Of a stretch of DNA of 64,000 nucleotides, positions 29,693 through 39,463 are shown piece after piece (position 1 is the stretch's first letter; every line of letters begins with the position of its first letter). Source of the DNA: Gracilaria vermiculophylla (taxonomy: Eukaryota > Rhodophyta > Florideophyceae > Gracilariales > Gracilariaceae); NCBI GenBank assembly GCA_019155205.2, contig JAHNZQ020003149.1:86925-150924 (forward strand). The letters run 5' to 3'. A program made the translations under genes and the position numbers. A model generated the notes under the pieces. The model was not told the DNA's origin. It did not search any database and saw only the letters and a list, made by a program, of their open reading frames with translations.

Positions 29693-30565
29693 ATGGTTCC
29701 AGGGTTCACTTTGCTATCCTGCCTACAGAGAAGCGCATTCACGATTAATTCTAGGACAATAGAGAGCAGAATATGTGGTACTTCCAGCTCCCGAGCGCAA
29801 GCACAAGCAAGTCGCTCTAGAAGAGTCGTGAACATGTCAGCAACAGAAGGAGAAAGCGATGACAGCGAGGCAAATATTATGCAGGGTCCATCGCAGGCAC
29901 CGTCAAAAGTAGGCGTTTCTACTCTTGGTCTGTCAAAGTCAGAGTCAGCATTCATTGAGGCGTGTTACAATGCGGACGTGGAAAAGATTGAGAGTATGTT
30001 AGACAAAGGCGTGTCGGCAGATACTTCTGACGTGAATGGACGCACGGCCCTTCATTTCTGCGCGGGAAACGGTCTACCAACGCTCTGCGACAAACTTTTG
30101 GAGACAGGTGCCACGATAAATAAGCAGGATGTGATGGGATTCACGCCGTTACACATGGCTACGGGATATGTGAAAGTGGATACGGCGAAACTGTTGATCA
30201 GTAGGGGAGCGGATGCAAATATAGCGAGCTCACAAGGAAAGCTTCCTGTAGAGCTTGCGGAAGATATGTTGGAGAAGACGCCGGCAAAGAGATTTTTTGT
30301 GGCGAATCCCAAACACGACAAGTTGAAAGAACTGGTTAAACTATTGGACGAGGCTACAGAAGTAGAGGAGGATGACGAAGAGGAAGAAACAGGCAGAAAG
30401 ATTACAGTAAACGAGAATGGAGAGATTACTGAAGAAACTGAGAACGCCAAGTTTGTGGTGCGGGTGAAAGCAAAAGGGGAAGGGTCGGCAAGCGCAGCGC
30501 CAGCTGTGAAAGTGGACGATGTGAAGGTGACGATTAAGATCAAGGAACCTGAGAAAAAGTCATGA
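29693..30565 (+). CDS. Ankyrin-repeat protein, probably plastid-targeted
   Basis: 290 residues. The N-terminus MVPGFTLLSCLQRSAF... is rich in Ser, Arg and Ala with few acidic residues up to SRSRRVVNMSATEG, as in plastid transit peptides. Residues about 85-185 contain ankyrin repeats (ESAFIEACYNADVEKIESMLDKG, GRTALHFCAGNGLPTLCDKLLETGA, GFTPLHMATGYVKVDTAKLLISRGA). The remainder is very acidic (VEEDDEEEETGRK) and ends in a Lys/Val-rich tail. cpSRP43 was considered, but no chromodomain is present. Role unknown: probably a protein-protein adaptor. It converges on RPS29 with 224 bases between the stops. Confidence 0.82.
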   Translation: MVPGFTLLSCLQRSAFTINSRTIESRICGTSSSRAQAQASRSRRVVNMSATEGESDDSEANIMQGPSQAPSKVGVSTLGLSKSESAFIEACYNADVEKIESMLDKGVSADTSDVNGRTALHFCAGNGLPTLCDKLLETGATINKQDVMGFTPLHMATGYVKVDTAKLLISRGADANIASSQGKLPVELAEDMLEKTPAKRFFVANPKHDKLKELVKLLDEATEVEEDDEEEETGRKITVNENGEITEETENAKFVVRVKAKGEGSASAAPAVKVDDVKVTIKIKEPEKKS

Positions 30566-30789
30566 TTTTCGAGGCGACAGCATGCATTCCGTGCGACAAT
30601 AAATGATACTAAGATTCAACAAATTACGATTTACCATTGAAGACAAGCGTTAGATGGTGCTCGACGTTGAACTCCGCATCAACAAGATGACGGAAGCGCA
30701 CAAACGACGAGAAACGACGACGTGATGAGGAACCCCCGCGGCGGGCAGCCTCACGCCATACCAAGGAAAACCGCGCGGGTGAACGAGAA

Positions 30790-30960
30790 CTAGCGGTACT
30801 TGTGGAAGCCGATATTGTTGGCATTTTCTCTGAAGCAGCGGCGGCAGATATCCAAACCGTACTTGCGGATGATTCCAATGCGCGACGCGCAGACGCGGCA
30901 ACAACGAGAGCCCTTTCCATACCTCTTGGGGTGAGATCCCCAGATGTTTTCGTGACCCAT
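30790..30960 (-). CDS. RPS29: 40S ribosomal protein S29 (uS14), intronless
   Basis: A 56-residue frame reading [17 protein letters not shown], then [18 protein letters not shown], then [21 protein letters not shown]. This is the full eukaryotic uS14 with its four zinc-binding cysteines in two C-x2-C pairs (CRVC and CRRC). Length and ends match the family exactly. The protein sits in the head of the small cytosolic ribosomal subunit. A larger overlapping frame (30650-30988) is a shadow of it. A perfect CRE-type palindrome TGACGTCA lies about 280 bases upstream. Confidence 0.97.
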   Translation of the reverse strand: MGHENIWGSHPKRYGKGSRCCRVCASRIGIIRKYGLDICRRCFRENANNIGFHKYR

Positions 30961-31916
30961 TTTGATATGAGAAGACCGCTATGAACAAAGACAGACGATC
31001 GGCGGATGCTTGCAGATTGCTCGGGACGGCGGCGTAAGAATGTGGTTCTTATCTGGCTAAGTGAGCCGAGCAGGACGCCGTCGGCTACGACGGTAGCCAA
31101 AGTTGGTGGCAGAATCAAAGCGTGTCATAAGTGGCGTCGTGTTCCACTTGGACAACAATATGGTGTACAAACTATACACATGTGACACGCTGTAAACAAC
31201 TCGATATGTGACATAGGCCAGTGTTGTTTCAGCACATGACGTCACGCCTCCGTAGCTGTCAATCAATGAGACGTGGGCACGCGTGCCTTTTCATTGGCAG
31301 TACCTCGCTGACCAAAGGTCACTGGCAGCGCAACGAGTGCGGAGTTTTTGTCCGGCAACGGTAAGCAAACGAGTACACGAGCCGTTGGTAACAGACCGCC
31401 GCGCGGAAAGCTACAATCCATCCCCCTCTTTTCCAATTTATTCGCTGTATCTTGCACAACTCTCGAGTCCTATATCGAGCACCAGTGGCCACGGGAAAAG
31501 AGTGCTAAGGCGAATTTAGAACTCCGTGCTGAGCGGACGCGATTTTTCAACCTCGCGTTCGTGAGGTACTGAGCGAGGCTTGGGCCGACAGGGGCGGCCG
31601 AAACCTATCGCACATGCTCTTAGCGTAAGAGTCATACGAAGGTAGCCATAACCTTTTACTGCAAGCATAGCCATGCATCCCCCCAAACATCGGCGCAACA
31701 GCGCACGGTAAGCAAACTCAAAAAATAGCCTCTTCGCTGTTGCGCTCACAACGCCTTGTTGTGTGCATTGTGCGGCTGCGCCTTACCAATCTCATCCCCA
31801 AGCAAGACCGAATTTTCTGTACACAACACTTACAAAACTTAGTAAACAATTCAGGTGCCTGCGGACGAAAAAGATTTCTCTGGCAACCTTGGTGGTTTGA
31901 GTAGATAAAGTAAGCC
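30961..31916. promoter_or_regulatory. RPS29 upstream region and PH-kinase 3' flank
   Basis: TGACGTCA, a palindromic ACGT element, is at 31237-31244. The rest is without a recognised gene or RNA. Short purine/pyrimidine-balanced sequence, no repeats of note. Confidence 0.4.
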
Positions 31917-33029
31917 TCAACGAGCCAGCCATGGATGCTGTAGAGCATTTTCGGCACTGATACGTCGTCCTTGTTCGTAGTTAAGCATTAGATTGATTAG
32001 GTGCTTGATCTCAGGTGAGCAGTCGCCAAACAGCTGGCTAGGAAACTTGAGGTCGCCGGCGAGCACAGCACGCTTGATGTCTTCTCTGGAGTCACCAGTG
32101 AACGGGCGTTCGCCCGCGAGCATAAAGTACAGCAGCACGCCACAAGACCATACGTCCGCGGGCGGTCCGTAGGGGACATTTCGGATAACCTCTGGAGCCA
32201 CATAGCTGGGTGTGCCCACGACAGAGTGAATATGCTTGTCTTCGTTGACAAACGTTGCCAGCCCAAAATCGGTCAGTTTGGGGAGGTCCTGCCGTTCCAT
32301 CAACACATTTTCCGGCTTAATGTCGCGGTGTACAATGTTAACAGAATGTAGATATGACACTGCGCTCAAGATTCCTCGCAATACTGGTCGCGCCTCCGAC
32401 TCACTCAAGCGTTTCTTCTTGCGAATGAGCTCCCTCAATGAGCCTCCCTCAATGTACTCCAGCACTATGTGCGGTTTTCCTCGGTGTGAGAAGAAATCGA
32501 CGGCTCGGACCAAGTTCGGATGGTCCGTGGTGGACAGCACCTTCACCTCACGTCTAATGAACTTCTTGCTCTTCTCCATGTCGTTCTTGTCCTTCTTGAT
32601 GACTTTGACGGCAAACCTATCACCCGTGGAGCGATCACTGGCCTGGTACACCTGCGAAAAATGGCCGCGCCCGATGCATCGCTCTCGCTTGTAGAAACGC
32701 TCGAAGGACGTGCCGGCTGAGCGATTGAGAGCATCAAGCCAACGTTCGAAGGTGTCAAAAGATTCGGCACGCAAGGTGATGGTGACCTTCTCTAAGCGCA
32801 GCTCAAAGGAGTGTGACGTTTGGTCGACGGAACGGAGCTCTCTGACGGGCGAGCGCCACAGCTCGGGATACGACGGCTCGGGGTGGGCGGTGAGAGTGGA
32901 CCCGCGCAACTTGAAGAAGAGGCGACGCTCCGTAGTATCGGGCTTGGAGAAAATGGAATGCTTTTGAACGGCGGTGCGGACGAGCCAGTCGGACTCCTTG
33001 GAGTCGGCAGCGTAGCGCAATTGCACCAT
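31917..33029 (-). CDS. CAMK-group serine/threonine kinase with N-terminal PH domain
   Basis: 370 residues from MVQLRYAADS. Residues about 15-120 form a PH domain: DWLVRTAVQKHSIFSK, RRLFFKLRGSTLTAHPEP, ending in the typical helix with invariant Trp (FDTFERWLDALN). The kinase domain has the glycine loop IGRGHFSQVYQ, AVKVIKK with the catalytic Lys, HRDIKPENV, TDFGLA and YVAPEVI, so all catalytic residues are present. The best resemblance is to CAMK/DCLK-type kinases (LMLNYEQGRRISAENALQHPWL). The PH domain suggests recruitment to phosphoinositide membranes; the IPK-type gene next door handles related inositol phosphates, but that link is only positional. The frame extends upstream without a better start. 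Confidence 0.93.
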   Translation of the reverse strand: MVQLRYAADSKESDWLVRTAVQKHSIFSKPDTTERRLFFKLRGSTLTAHPEPSYPELWRSPVRELRSVDQTSHSFELRLEKVTITLRAESFDTFERWLDALNRSAGTSFERFYKRERCIGRGHFSQVYQASDRSTGDRFAVKVIKKDKNDMEKSKKFIRREVKVLSTTDHPNLVRAVDFFSHRGKPHIVLEYIEGGSLRELIRKKKRLSESEARPVLRGILSAVSYLHSVNIVHRDIKPENVLMERQDLPKLTDFGLATFVNEDKHIHSVVGTPSYVAPEVIRNVPYGPPADVWSCGVLLYFMLAGERPFTGDSREDIKRAVLAGDLKFPSQLFGDCSPEIKHLINLMLNYEQGRRISAENALQHPWLAR

Positions 33030-33899
33030 GGGTCCGGGGGCGAAGAATGAGCGCAAAGCACAAGGCCGGGCGGGAGAGCGGGCCTGGAGAGGGGGGGGAG
33101 GATAGAACGCAAGGGGACGTCGGAGGATAGCCGAGGAGAAGAAGGGCGGCTTTAATCGCCGTGGGACGGCGGAAACGGATGGAGCAGAGCGAGACGAGCA
33201 GCGGCGATGCGAGGCAACTGTCGCAGGACGTAGCGCGAGCGCGACTTGAACGGAAAAGCGACATGACCGGTGTGGGCGGGGCGCGTGCGCGGCGCTGTGC
33301 GGGAATAGAAGGCGACAGCGCGGGGGCGCGCGCACCGACGGCCACGTGCGCTCTGCTCAGCGCGCGCCGCGTCTGGAGGCGACGCCGCTTTACAGCGTGA
33401 CGGCAACCACACGCGGCAGCCGTTCGCTATTCTGTCGCGCGCGCGCGAGTGTCACCTGCCGCCACCTGTTGAGCTTCCGCGCGCATGGCCGTGTGGCCGC
33501 GTGGCCGCGTGGCCGCGTGGCCCCGTGGCCCCGTGGCCCCGTGGCCACACCTTTCTCACCCGCTCGCCAGAGAGGCTTTGCCACGTTGGCAAGTGGCTTT
33601 CTCTTCGATGCGATGTCATTCGCGCGCTTTCCCGTGGCAGCAGCAAGGTGTAGAGCGCCCATCTGTCCGTTCGGCGCGCCTATATGCCGCCGGGCACAAG
33701 CTGTACGCCACCACTCCACCACACCGTCTAGCCCGCGCCGCGCCCCGCCTCCCCCCTCCTACACCCCCCTTCCAGTCCCGCTTTTCACTGCACTCTCCCC
33801 CACCCCCTCCCTGTGGTGCCGCTCTTGCGCCAGGACTCAGTTCTGCATATCGCACCATCTTTTTTTCCACATCGCCGCACTTTCGTTGTTGATGGGGCA
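33030..33899. promoter_or_regulatory. Divergent promoter region PH-kinase / inositol phosphate kinase
   Basis: Very GC-rich spacer with a G-box CACGTG at 33343-33348, alternating CG near 33438, the 9-bp tandem repeat at 33487-33549, and a CTATATGCC at about 33679 that could act as a TATA element for the plus-strand gene. Confidence 0.4.
33487..33549. repeat. 9-bp tandem repeat (GTGGCCGCG / GTGGCCCCG)
   Basis: About seven consecutive copies of a 9-base unit: first GTGGCCGC-type units, then GTGGCCCC-type units. The switch in the variable base after three or four copies suggests two rounds of local expansion. Confidence 0.85.
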
Positions 33900-35261
33900 A
33901 TGAAGTTGCGACGACCTCGCCCCGGCTCCGCCCATACGCATAGAAGACAACGAGAAGCCGAGCACAATGCCCCTCTCACTCTGACCGACTCCGCCAAGTT
34001 GCGCAAGAGAAAGCTTTCCAACCGCCTAAGAAGATCATCGCATTCTGCTGGGCACCCAGACATGCAGACTTTGGTCACCTTGAAAAGGCCGCCTGACACG
34101 CCTAATGATCGCGTTACCATCTCCAACGCTGGTCAAATCATGCTGCCCGTCATCTTCAGCGCCACCGCCGTCCCGCCGGACCACCACGAGCGCGACCCGT
34201 CCTTCAGCCAGGCCGCCGGCCATGGCGGCTCTTTTATGAGAGACGGTCACACTTTGGTCAAGAAGGCTCCGAAGAGAGAGGCCAGTTTTTATGAGATGGC
34301 GCAGCGAGGCTGCTGGCCGCGTCGCCTCATGCCCGCCTACTACGGCCGAGTGCAGCCAAGCTCCATCAAGATAGAAAACCTCGTCTATGGCTACAAGCGT
34401 CCGTGCGTCATCGACATTAAGATGGGAATTCATACCGTCGAAGGGCAAGAGACCAGCTTGTTCAAGAAGCTCAAAATGAACGCTCTTGACATTGTCACAG
34501 GATCCCGTTCTGGAGGTTGTCGACTAGAAGGTCTGTCCATGTACCGCGCAATGGCGCACGTCACCGGCAACAAGGTCCAAAGCCACTCCGTCTCCATGTC
34601 GGCCGGCGTCACTCTGCGCGACGTTCTCACCTTCTTTCTCACTGACGAATCTGGCGTGCGCACCGACGTCGCTCAACGTTTTCACCATATGATTGCCGAA
34701 ATCTTGCTCCAGTTTGAACGCAACACGTCGTACAAGTTTATCGGCTCTTCGTTGCTGCTCATATATGACAATGATAATCGTGCACCATACCGATTGTGGG
34801 CGAGGGCCTTGCGGAGGTTGCACCTCATAAATCCCAATGTTCACATTTCAGAGGACCAAATCGTTGGGCTTACTCGCCGCACGAGGTGTGATGTGCGAAT
34901 GATCGATTTTGCGCATTGGAGTGAAAGCACGGATGGAACTCGAGATGACGGATATATCCTCGGTTTGAAGACTATCTTAAGAGCGCTACAAGATATTTGC
35001 TTGTATAGAGAAAAACCTATTTTTTCCATGCGAAATGCTGTGGATGATGTTTTGAACCATGAAGCGAAGAATCTCTCTGCTTCCAGAGATTTTGAAATCA
35101 GTGTGCAACCCACGGAGGGCGATGCTTTCACGTTTGATACTCTGTGGAGTGAAATGCCTACGGCGTCTGAGTCTTCCCTGAGTGTCTCGGATGACAATGA
35201 CATCTCGGCCCAGCCTGGAGAAGATGAGCGTGAAGATTCTCCTCAACCCGGACCATCATGA
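33900..35261 (+). CDS. Inositol polyphosphate kinase (IPK family, IP6K/IPMK-like)
   Basis: Phosphorylates inositol polyphosphates and may make pyrophosphate messengers. The 453-residue protein has an Arg-rich N-terminus. The family signature PxxxDxKxG is visible as CVIDIKMGIHT, preceded by FYEMAQRGCWPRRLMPAYYG (ATP-binding strand region). The downstream SSLL motif is GSSLLLIYDND, and the metal-binding Asp lies in MIDFAHW followed by DDGYILGLKTILRAL. Plain IPMK enzymes are shorter (about 300-400 residues); the extra N-terminus and the loop after KMG resemble IP6K, but I cannot decide between them. Acidic Ser-rich C-terminus. ATG at 33900 was chosen over the GTG-open upstream frame. Confidence 0.9.
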   Translation: MKLRRPRPGSAHTHRRQREAEHNAPLTLTDSAKLRKRKLSNRLRRSSHSAGHPDMQTLVTLKRPPDTPNDRVTISNAGQIMLPVIFSATAVPPDHHERDPSFSQAAGHGGSFMRDGHTLVKKAPKREASFYEMAQRGCWPRRLMPAYYGRVQPSSIKIENLVYGYKRPCVIDIKMGIHTVEGQETSLFKKLKMNALDIVTGSRSGGCRLEGLSMYRAMAHVTGNKVQSHSVSMSAGVTLRDVLTFFLTDESGVRTDVAQRFHHMIAEILLQFERNTSYKFIGSSLLLIYDNDNRAPYRLWARALRRLHLINPNVHISEDQIVGLTRRTRCDVRMIDFAHWSESTDGTRDDGYILGLKTILRALQDICLYREKPIFSMRNAVDDVLNHEAKNLSASRDFEISVQPTEGDAFTFDTLWSEMPTASESSLSVSDDNDISAQPGEDEREDSPQPGPS

Positions 35262-37541
35262 TATTCGACGGCGTTGATTTTGAAAGCGACCAAAGTTTAT
35301 GACTTGGATCGCTTATGCTTGTGGATTCGTCGCCTCGTTTGGTGTAGAATGGATTCTGCATTGCTATGTACTTTCGCATTACTTGAGCTCAAGACCTTCA
35401 TCGCATCACACCAGCTGTGCCTTTAAATTGCTGCATGTGTGAAACATGCATTCCAGTATGTGCATATGACGTGAATGTGCAAAGGTTTTCAATCATTGCA
35501 CTGAGATGGTCACCTTAGTTATTGTTGTCCAACTGCCCCATTCGTAATCAACGCGACGCTTAGAAAGAGAAAAACGCCCACGTATCTAAGCACTTGTGGG
35601 TGATCGTTTGCTCATCGCCCTTCAGTATCCCGCCTGTGAGTGTCAGCTCAATTCCCTTCTTTTTTGGACACTTGCCGCCTCGCCGGAGTTTGCCGTTCTC
35701 AAGGAACATTACATGAAGAATGCAAGACTGCAAGCAGAACCACCACGGGAAATTTTGCTTTGTTCCAACATCAACATCTTGTCTCTACAGCTCACTGCAA
35801 GTTGACTTTGATTTATTGTCGGAATAATGTACAACACAGCGAACTAAAGTATGTAGTGCCAAGCCTTTTTGAGATCATTTCTATGTCATTCGCTCCCTTC
35901 CATCGAAGTCGATGTCTCTACAGCGGGCGCTTGGACCTAAAGATATGGTCTGAGGGCAATCCAGTCCCTGAATCGTTGAGACTGAACGACGAGTTGAAAT
36001 GAGGTAGAAACGACAAGCAAATTCGACTAGTTCAGCTGCTGTCGGGTTGCCGCTCCATTGGTGTATTCAAGGCGCACGTGACGACGATGGTGTGGCGAAA
36101 GATTTTGCTCGCCATGTGATGTACGATACGAACACGTAGATCATGGTAATGGAATCTTCATTATGGTCCGTAACGTAGATTGTTTTCTTTTACATTTTCT
36201 GAATGAAGTTAATGAACTTCACCGAAAACAGTCCCGTCAGAAGTTCACATATGTATGCTGCGCCTTACTGGTTTGAAAGCCATGCTCTTAAGGTTGTGAG
36301 GCCCAACTGTTTTCTTCTTCCTCAAGGTAGTATGAATACTTAGTGTTGATTTCTCGTGCCTTTTGGGGCTTGCCTGATGCGCCCACTTTGTAAATTCTAA
36401 TTTCTTTAAATACGGGAAGCATCAGACCTCAGAGGTGTCCTCCAGAGCGTAGTATTTCCGTTACCGATAGGTATATCGCCTTTCAGACGCTGCTGCTCAG
36501 AGCTCGTTGGTAGAGGAGCTCAGCACAAGGGGCCTACTATTGACCCCCCATTGTGTTGCCTGAGAGATCATGGCAACATTCCTATATCGTGGCTGTGAAT
36601 TTGGCGAGACAAGGCAACGAAACAGACAGTTGCTTCACATCGATCTTCGACGTTTAGATATTAGACTTTCCACGGAAGTCCCTCCAAAATACCCGGTTTT
36701 GGTAGCTTCCTTAGGGCTCTCTACGAAATGGAAGAAGTTCGAGGAAACATGGTGGGGTCGTCGACGGGTATTCATCTTCTCCGGCTGCCTGTATGCAGCG
36801 AACCGAGAGTGTCTTAGCGATGTACGAGCCGGGTTCCCAACTGCTTTATCAGTTTCGATCGACAATTGTCGACTGACCTAACACAGTGTATATGACGATC
36901 TGCTAAAATCAGCATATGCTTTAATGAAAGTGAGGCAGGGCAATTTCCGCCATGCACCGTCTCGAACTATTGAAGTGTTGTCATGCCGTGATGCTGCTAG
37001 GCCTAAATTGCGTGCACCTGAGCGTCGCAGGATTCACTTGATTGAACTCAAGTCAAAAGATATGCGATGAAACTTAAGATGCAGAAGTGGCGGTGTGACT
37101 GCATTCATCGTATTCCAATCCTCAAGGCTCAGAAATCGTCTTCTGGCTTCTTGGATGTCCGGGATAGCCCAGTGAAAACCTCTGCAAGTATTTTCTGCTG
37201 CCTTTTCAGCGACTCCAATCCTGCGTAATTACCCAGCACGATATTTAGTTTCTTTGATCCCCGACATCTACTGCTGTCGACGACGTGATCTCTCATGCAT
37301 GTCCAGTATCGCCTGGGTTACGCTCATGACTTTCTGGCTCATGATGAGAAACATGAGTCCAACCAATTACTGGATGCTCTTGGCCTTCGGAGGCTATCCA
37401 TTCGGTTGTAGATTACATTGCTTTCACAGCAGCCGAAACACTCGCAATCAACGGGAAGGAGATCAACGATATGCATTCTGTACAAATGCCGTCGAACACA
37501 ATGCAATACCGATTTTGGTATTTGTGATTCTTTCTACCCGA
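35262..37541. other. Gene-poor interval, 2.3 kb
   Basis: No supported gene. A 103-codon frame at 36570-36881 starts with ATG but shows no domain. A tRNA D-arm-like sequence (GCTCGTTGGTAGAGGAGC) at about 36502 lacks the other arms. Confidence 0.45.
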
Positions 37542-38993
37542 TCATTCTTTCAGCCACTTCAAAGAAAAGAGCGGTCGGATGTTTTTGCGAGTCAGTGTTT
37601 GAGGTTGCGAGGTCTTGTCCATAGTGGAAATTGAATCACTTTCGGGAGGTGTCGATTTGGGTTTTACTATGTAACCGTAACTTTCCAACCACGCTTCGAC
37701 TGCAGTTTCTAACGAGAGCAGAGACTCACCGTTCGCACCCTTGTGAAGCATCTCCGAAACGTATGTCGCGGCATACTTATTCTTATCCTTAAATTTCCTT
37801 GACTTCACCGTCAAAATGAAGAAAAGGTTCTTGAATATGTTATATCTTGTTCTGTCAGTTTTATAGAACATCTGTTGCTCCAGCGGCATATTTTCGTGTT
37901 TCTGACGTATACCCCACTGCTCAATCAAGTCCAGGTTTCGGAGAGTTTGGATACAGAATGACATCGCCGCGTGGTACCTGTCATTGTTGAGGAGGAGTCT
38001 GTACTCGCGATCGATCCTAGCCTCAAAGAAATGCCTGCACAAGTCTCCGATGAGTATTATTTCCGTCAGAGCACATAAACCGCGAATAACTGACTTACTT
38101 GTGCCAGCGTGTACTTTCGAAGGATCTGTTGCCAACCTGTGGCCGCCTAATACTCTTTCGATTTCAAACCATGCCCCTCCATAATGGTAACTTTGCGTGA
38201 GAACAATTCCACTCTTGGACGGCTCAAATTGGTGTCCCGTCCAGAAAGCTTTTTCTTCTTTTTCATCTTTGGGCACGTTCGGGTCGCTCAAAAGACGAGT
38301 GAGGTGCTTGTGGGTCCCAGAGATGTTAATACGCAGTGTAATCATTCGTTTGAATAATCGAACGATTCTAATGAAAGGTGCTTGGTGCTGGTAATAGATT
38401 ATATGCAATCGCTTATGCACGCCATGTTCTTGTCCAAAGCCCGATCTTTCAGTCCGTATTCGATAGTACAAAAACATGCCTTCAGTGCCGCCGTAAACTC
38501 TCCAGAAAACCAACCATCGGATCACGAGTTCTTGGAATTGTGTGCGGCGGAGTAGGTGCAGTGATGGAAGCAATCCGATTGTGGCTACTGCCATTGCGTC
38601 AATCGATATGGTATTGGTGACTGCCATCACCAATGCAACCAAGGAAATTGTGATGGAAATGAAAATGAGGAGCAAATTCGAGATTGGTATCCATAATGGG
38701 TCCTTAGGATTTCCTTCTCCCTTGAATCTTAGCAACACGGACATAATTGCGAATAAATAAGACAGACACACCACAATAATTTCTGTTCCAGTGATTGTCT
38801 CTGAAACTGCGCTCGGTGAGCCGTCTTCATAGACAAGGTGTATTCTCATCGCCCTCAAAGAAGAAGTCCTTTTGGAACAGTGAAAATTTCTTGTAACAGC
38901 CCTTGAACGATTCCGGACTAAATTAAGCCTTTGAGTGAAGGTTTGAACATGGGATGGTCTGGGAGTTTCACGCATCAAAAGGAGGACCGACAT
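37542..38993 (-). CDS. Unknown multi-pass membrane protein, tandem paralogue A
   Basis: 483 residues, family not recognised. Near residues 70-165 there are about three hydrophobic segments: EIIVVCLSYLFAIMSVLL, LLLIFISITISLVALVMAV and ISIDAMAVATIGLLPSL. After that comes the motif WRVYGGTEGMFLYY, a long basic cytosol-like domain, GLCALTEIILIGDLCRHFF, and near the end GANGESLLSLETAVEAWLESYGY. All these blocks recur in the next gene (39464-40726), so the two are tandem duplicates. The first 60 residues are basic and could be a targeting sequence. Bestrophin channels were considered and not supported. A membrane signalling or transport role is possible but unproven. Confidence 0.8.
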   Translation of the reverse strand: MSVLLLMRETPRPSHVQTFTQRLNLVRNRSRAVTRNFHCSKRTSSLRAMRIHLVYEDGSPSAVSETITGTEIIVVCLSYLFAIMSVLLRFKGEGNPKDPLWIPISNLLLIFISITISLVALVMAVTNTISIDAMAVATIGLLPSLHLLRRTQFQELVIRWLVFWRVYGGTEGMFLYYRIRTERSGFGQEHGVHKRLHIIYYQHQAPFIRIVRLFKRMITLRINISGTHKHLTRLLSDPNVPKDEKEEKAFWTGHQFEPSKSGIVLTQSYHYGGAWFEIERVLGGHRLATDPSKVHAGTSKSVIRGLCALTEIILIGDLCRHFFEARIDREYRLLLNNDRYHAAMSFCIQTLRNLDLIEQWGIRQKHENMPLEQQMFYKTDRTRYNIFKNLFFILTVKSRKFKDKNKYAATYVSEMLHKGANGESLLSLETAVEAWLESYGYIVKPKSTPPESDSISTMDKTSQPQTLTRKNIRPLFSLKWLKE

Positions 38994-39463
38994 TGAAGTT
39001 GCTGAGCAAGGGTGAATGAAGGAAGACTACTGCGCTGTAACTGAGCCCAGAAGCAATATTTATTGTGGCATGTTCCCCATACATACTGCTCCGTAAGGAT
39101 GTGTCCCGCAAAAGTGACGGTCTGCACCCCGGGAAGAACAGGGATCGTGCTCTCGGGAGATATGTTAACCGATCCTGCAAACCGTCAAGGAATTCTTGGG
39201 AGCCAGATGTTAACACCCAGGGTACCCTTCGTAAAAGCAGAAAACAGAAAAAAAGATGGATGATACGCCAGATTAGATTTACAACATTGCTGAAGAATCG
39301 AGTTTCCATGTTATGTGGTGTCTAAACAAAGTGGACGAGGACTAAAACTACGAATGCTGAAAAGCTTCCGTTTTGCGATGACATGACTGTACATTTGACG
39401 AGAAAGGCGAAAGAGTAGGCCTTGTCTCATACGACTTACCCTTGGGTGTGCGCAGCTTCACTC
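38994..39463. other. Intergenic between the two paralogues
   Basis: About 470 bases with no gene. It must serve as promoter of paralogue A and 3' end of paralogue B. Confidence 0.45.

Noticed and set aside
29693..30565. cpSRP43 as identity of the plastid ankyrin protein
   Set aside because: Ankyrin repeats are present but no chromodomains.
36490..36570. tRNA D-arm-like GCTC...GAGC around GTTGGTAGAG
   Set aside because: No anticodon arm, T-arm or matching acceptor strand follows; could be a tRNA-derived relic but cannot be supported.
36570..36881. 103-codon frame in the 35-37 kb interval
   Set aside because: No recognisable domain or conserved block; could be chance.
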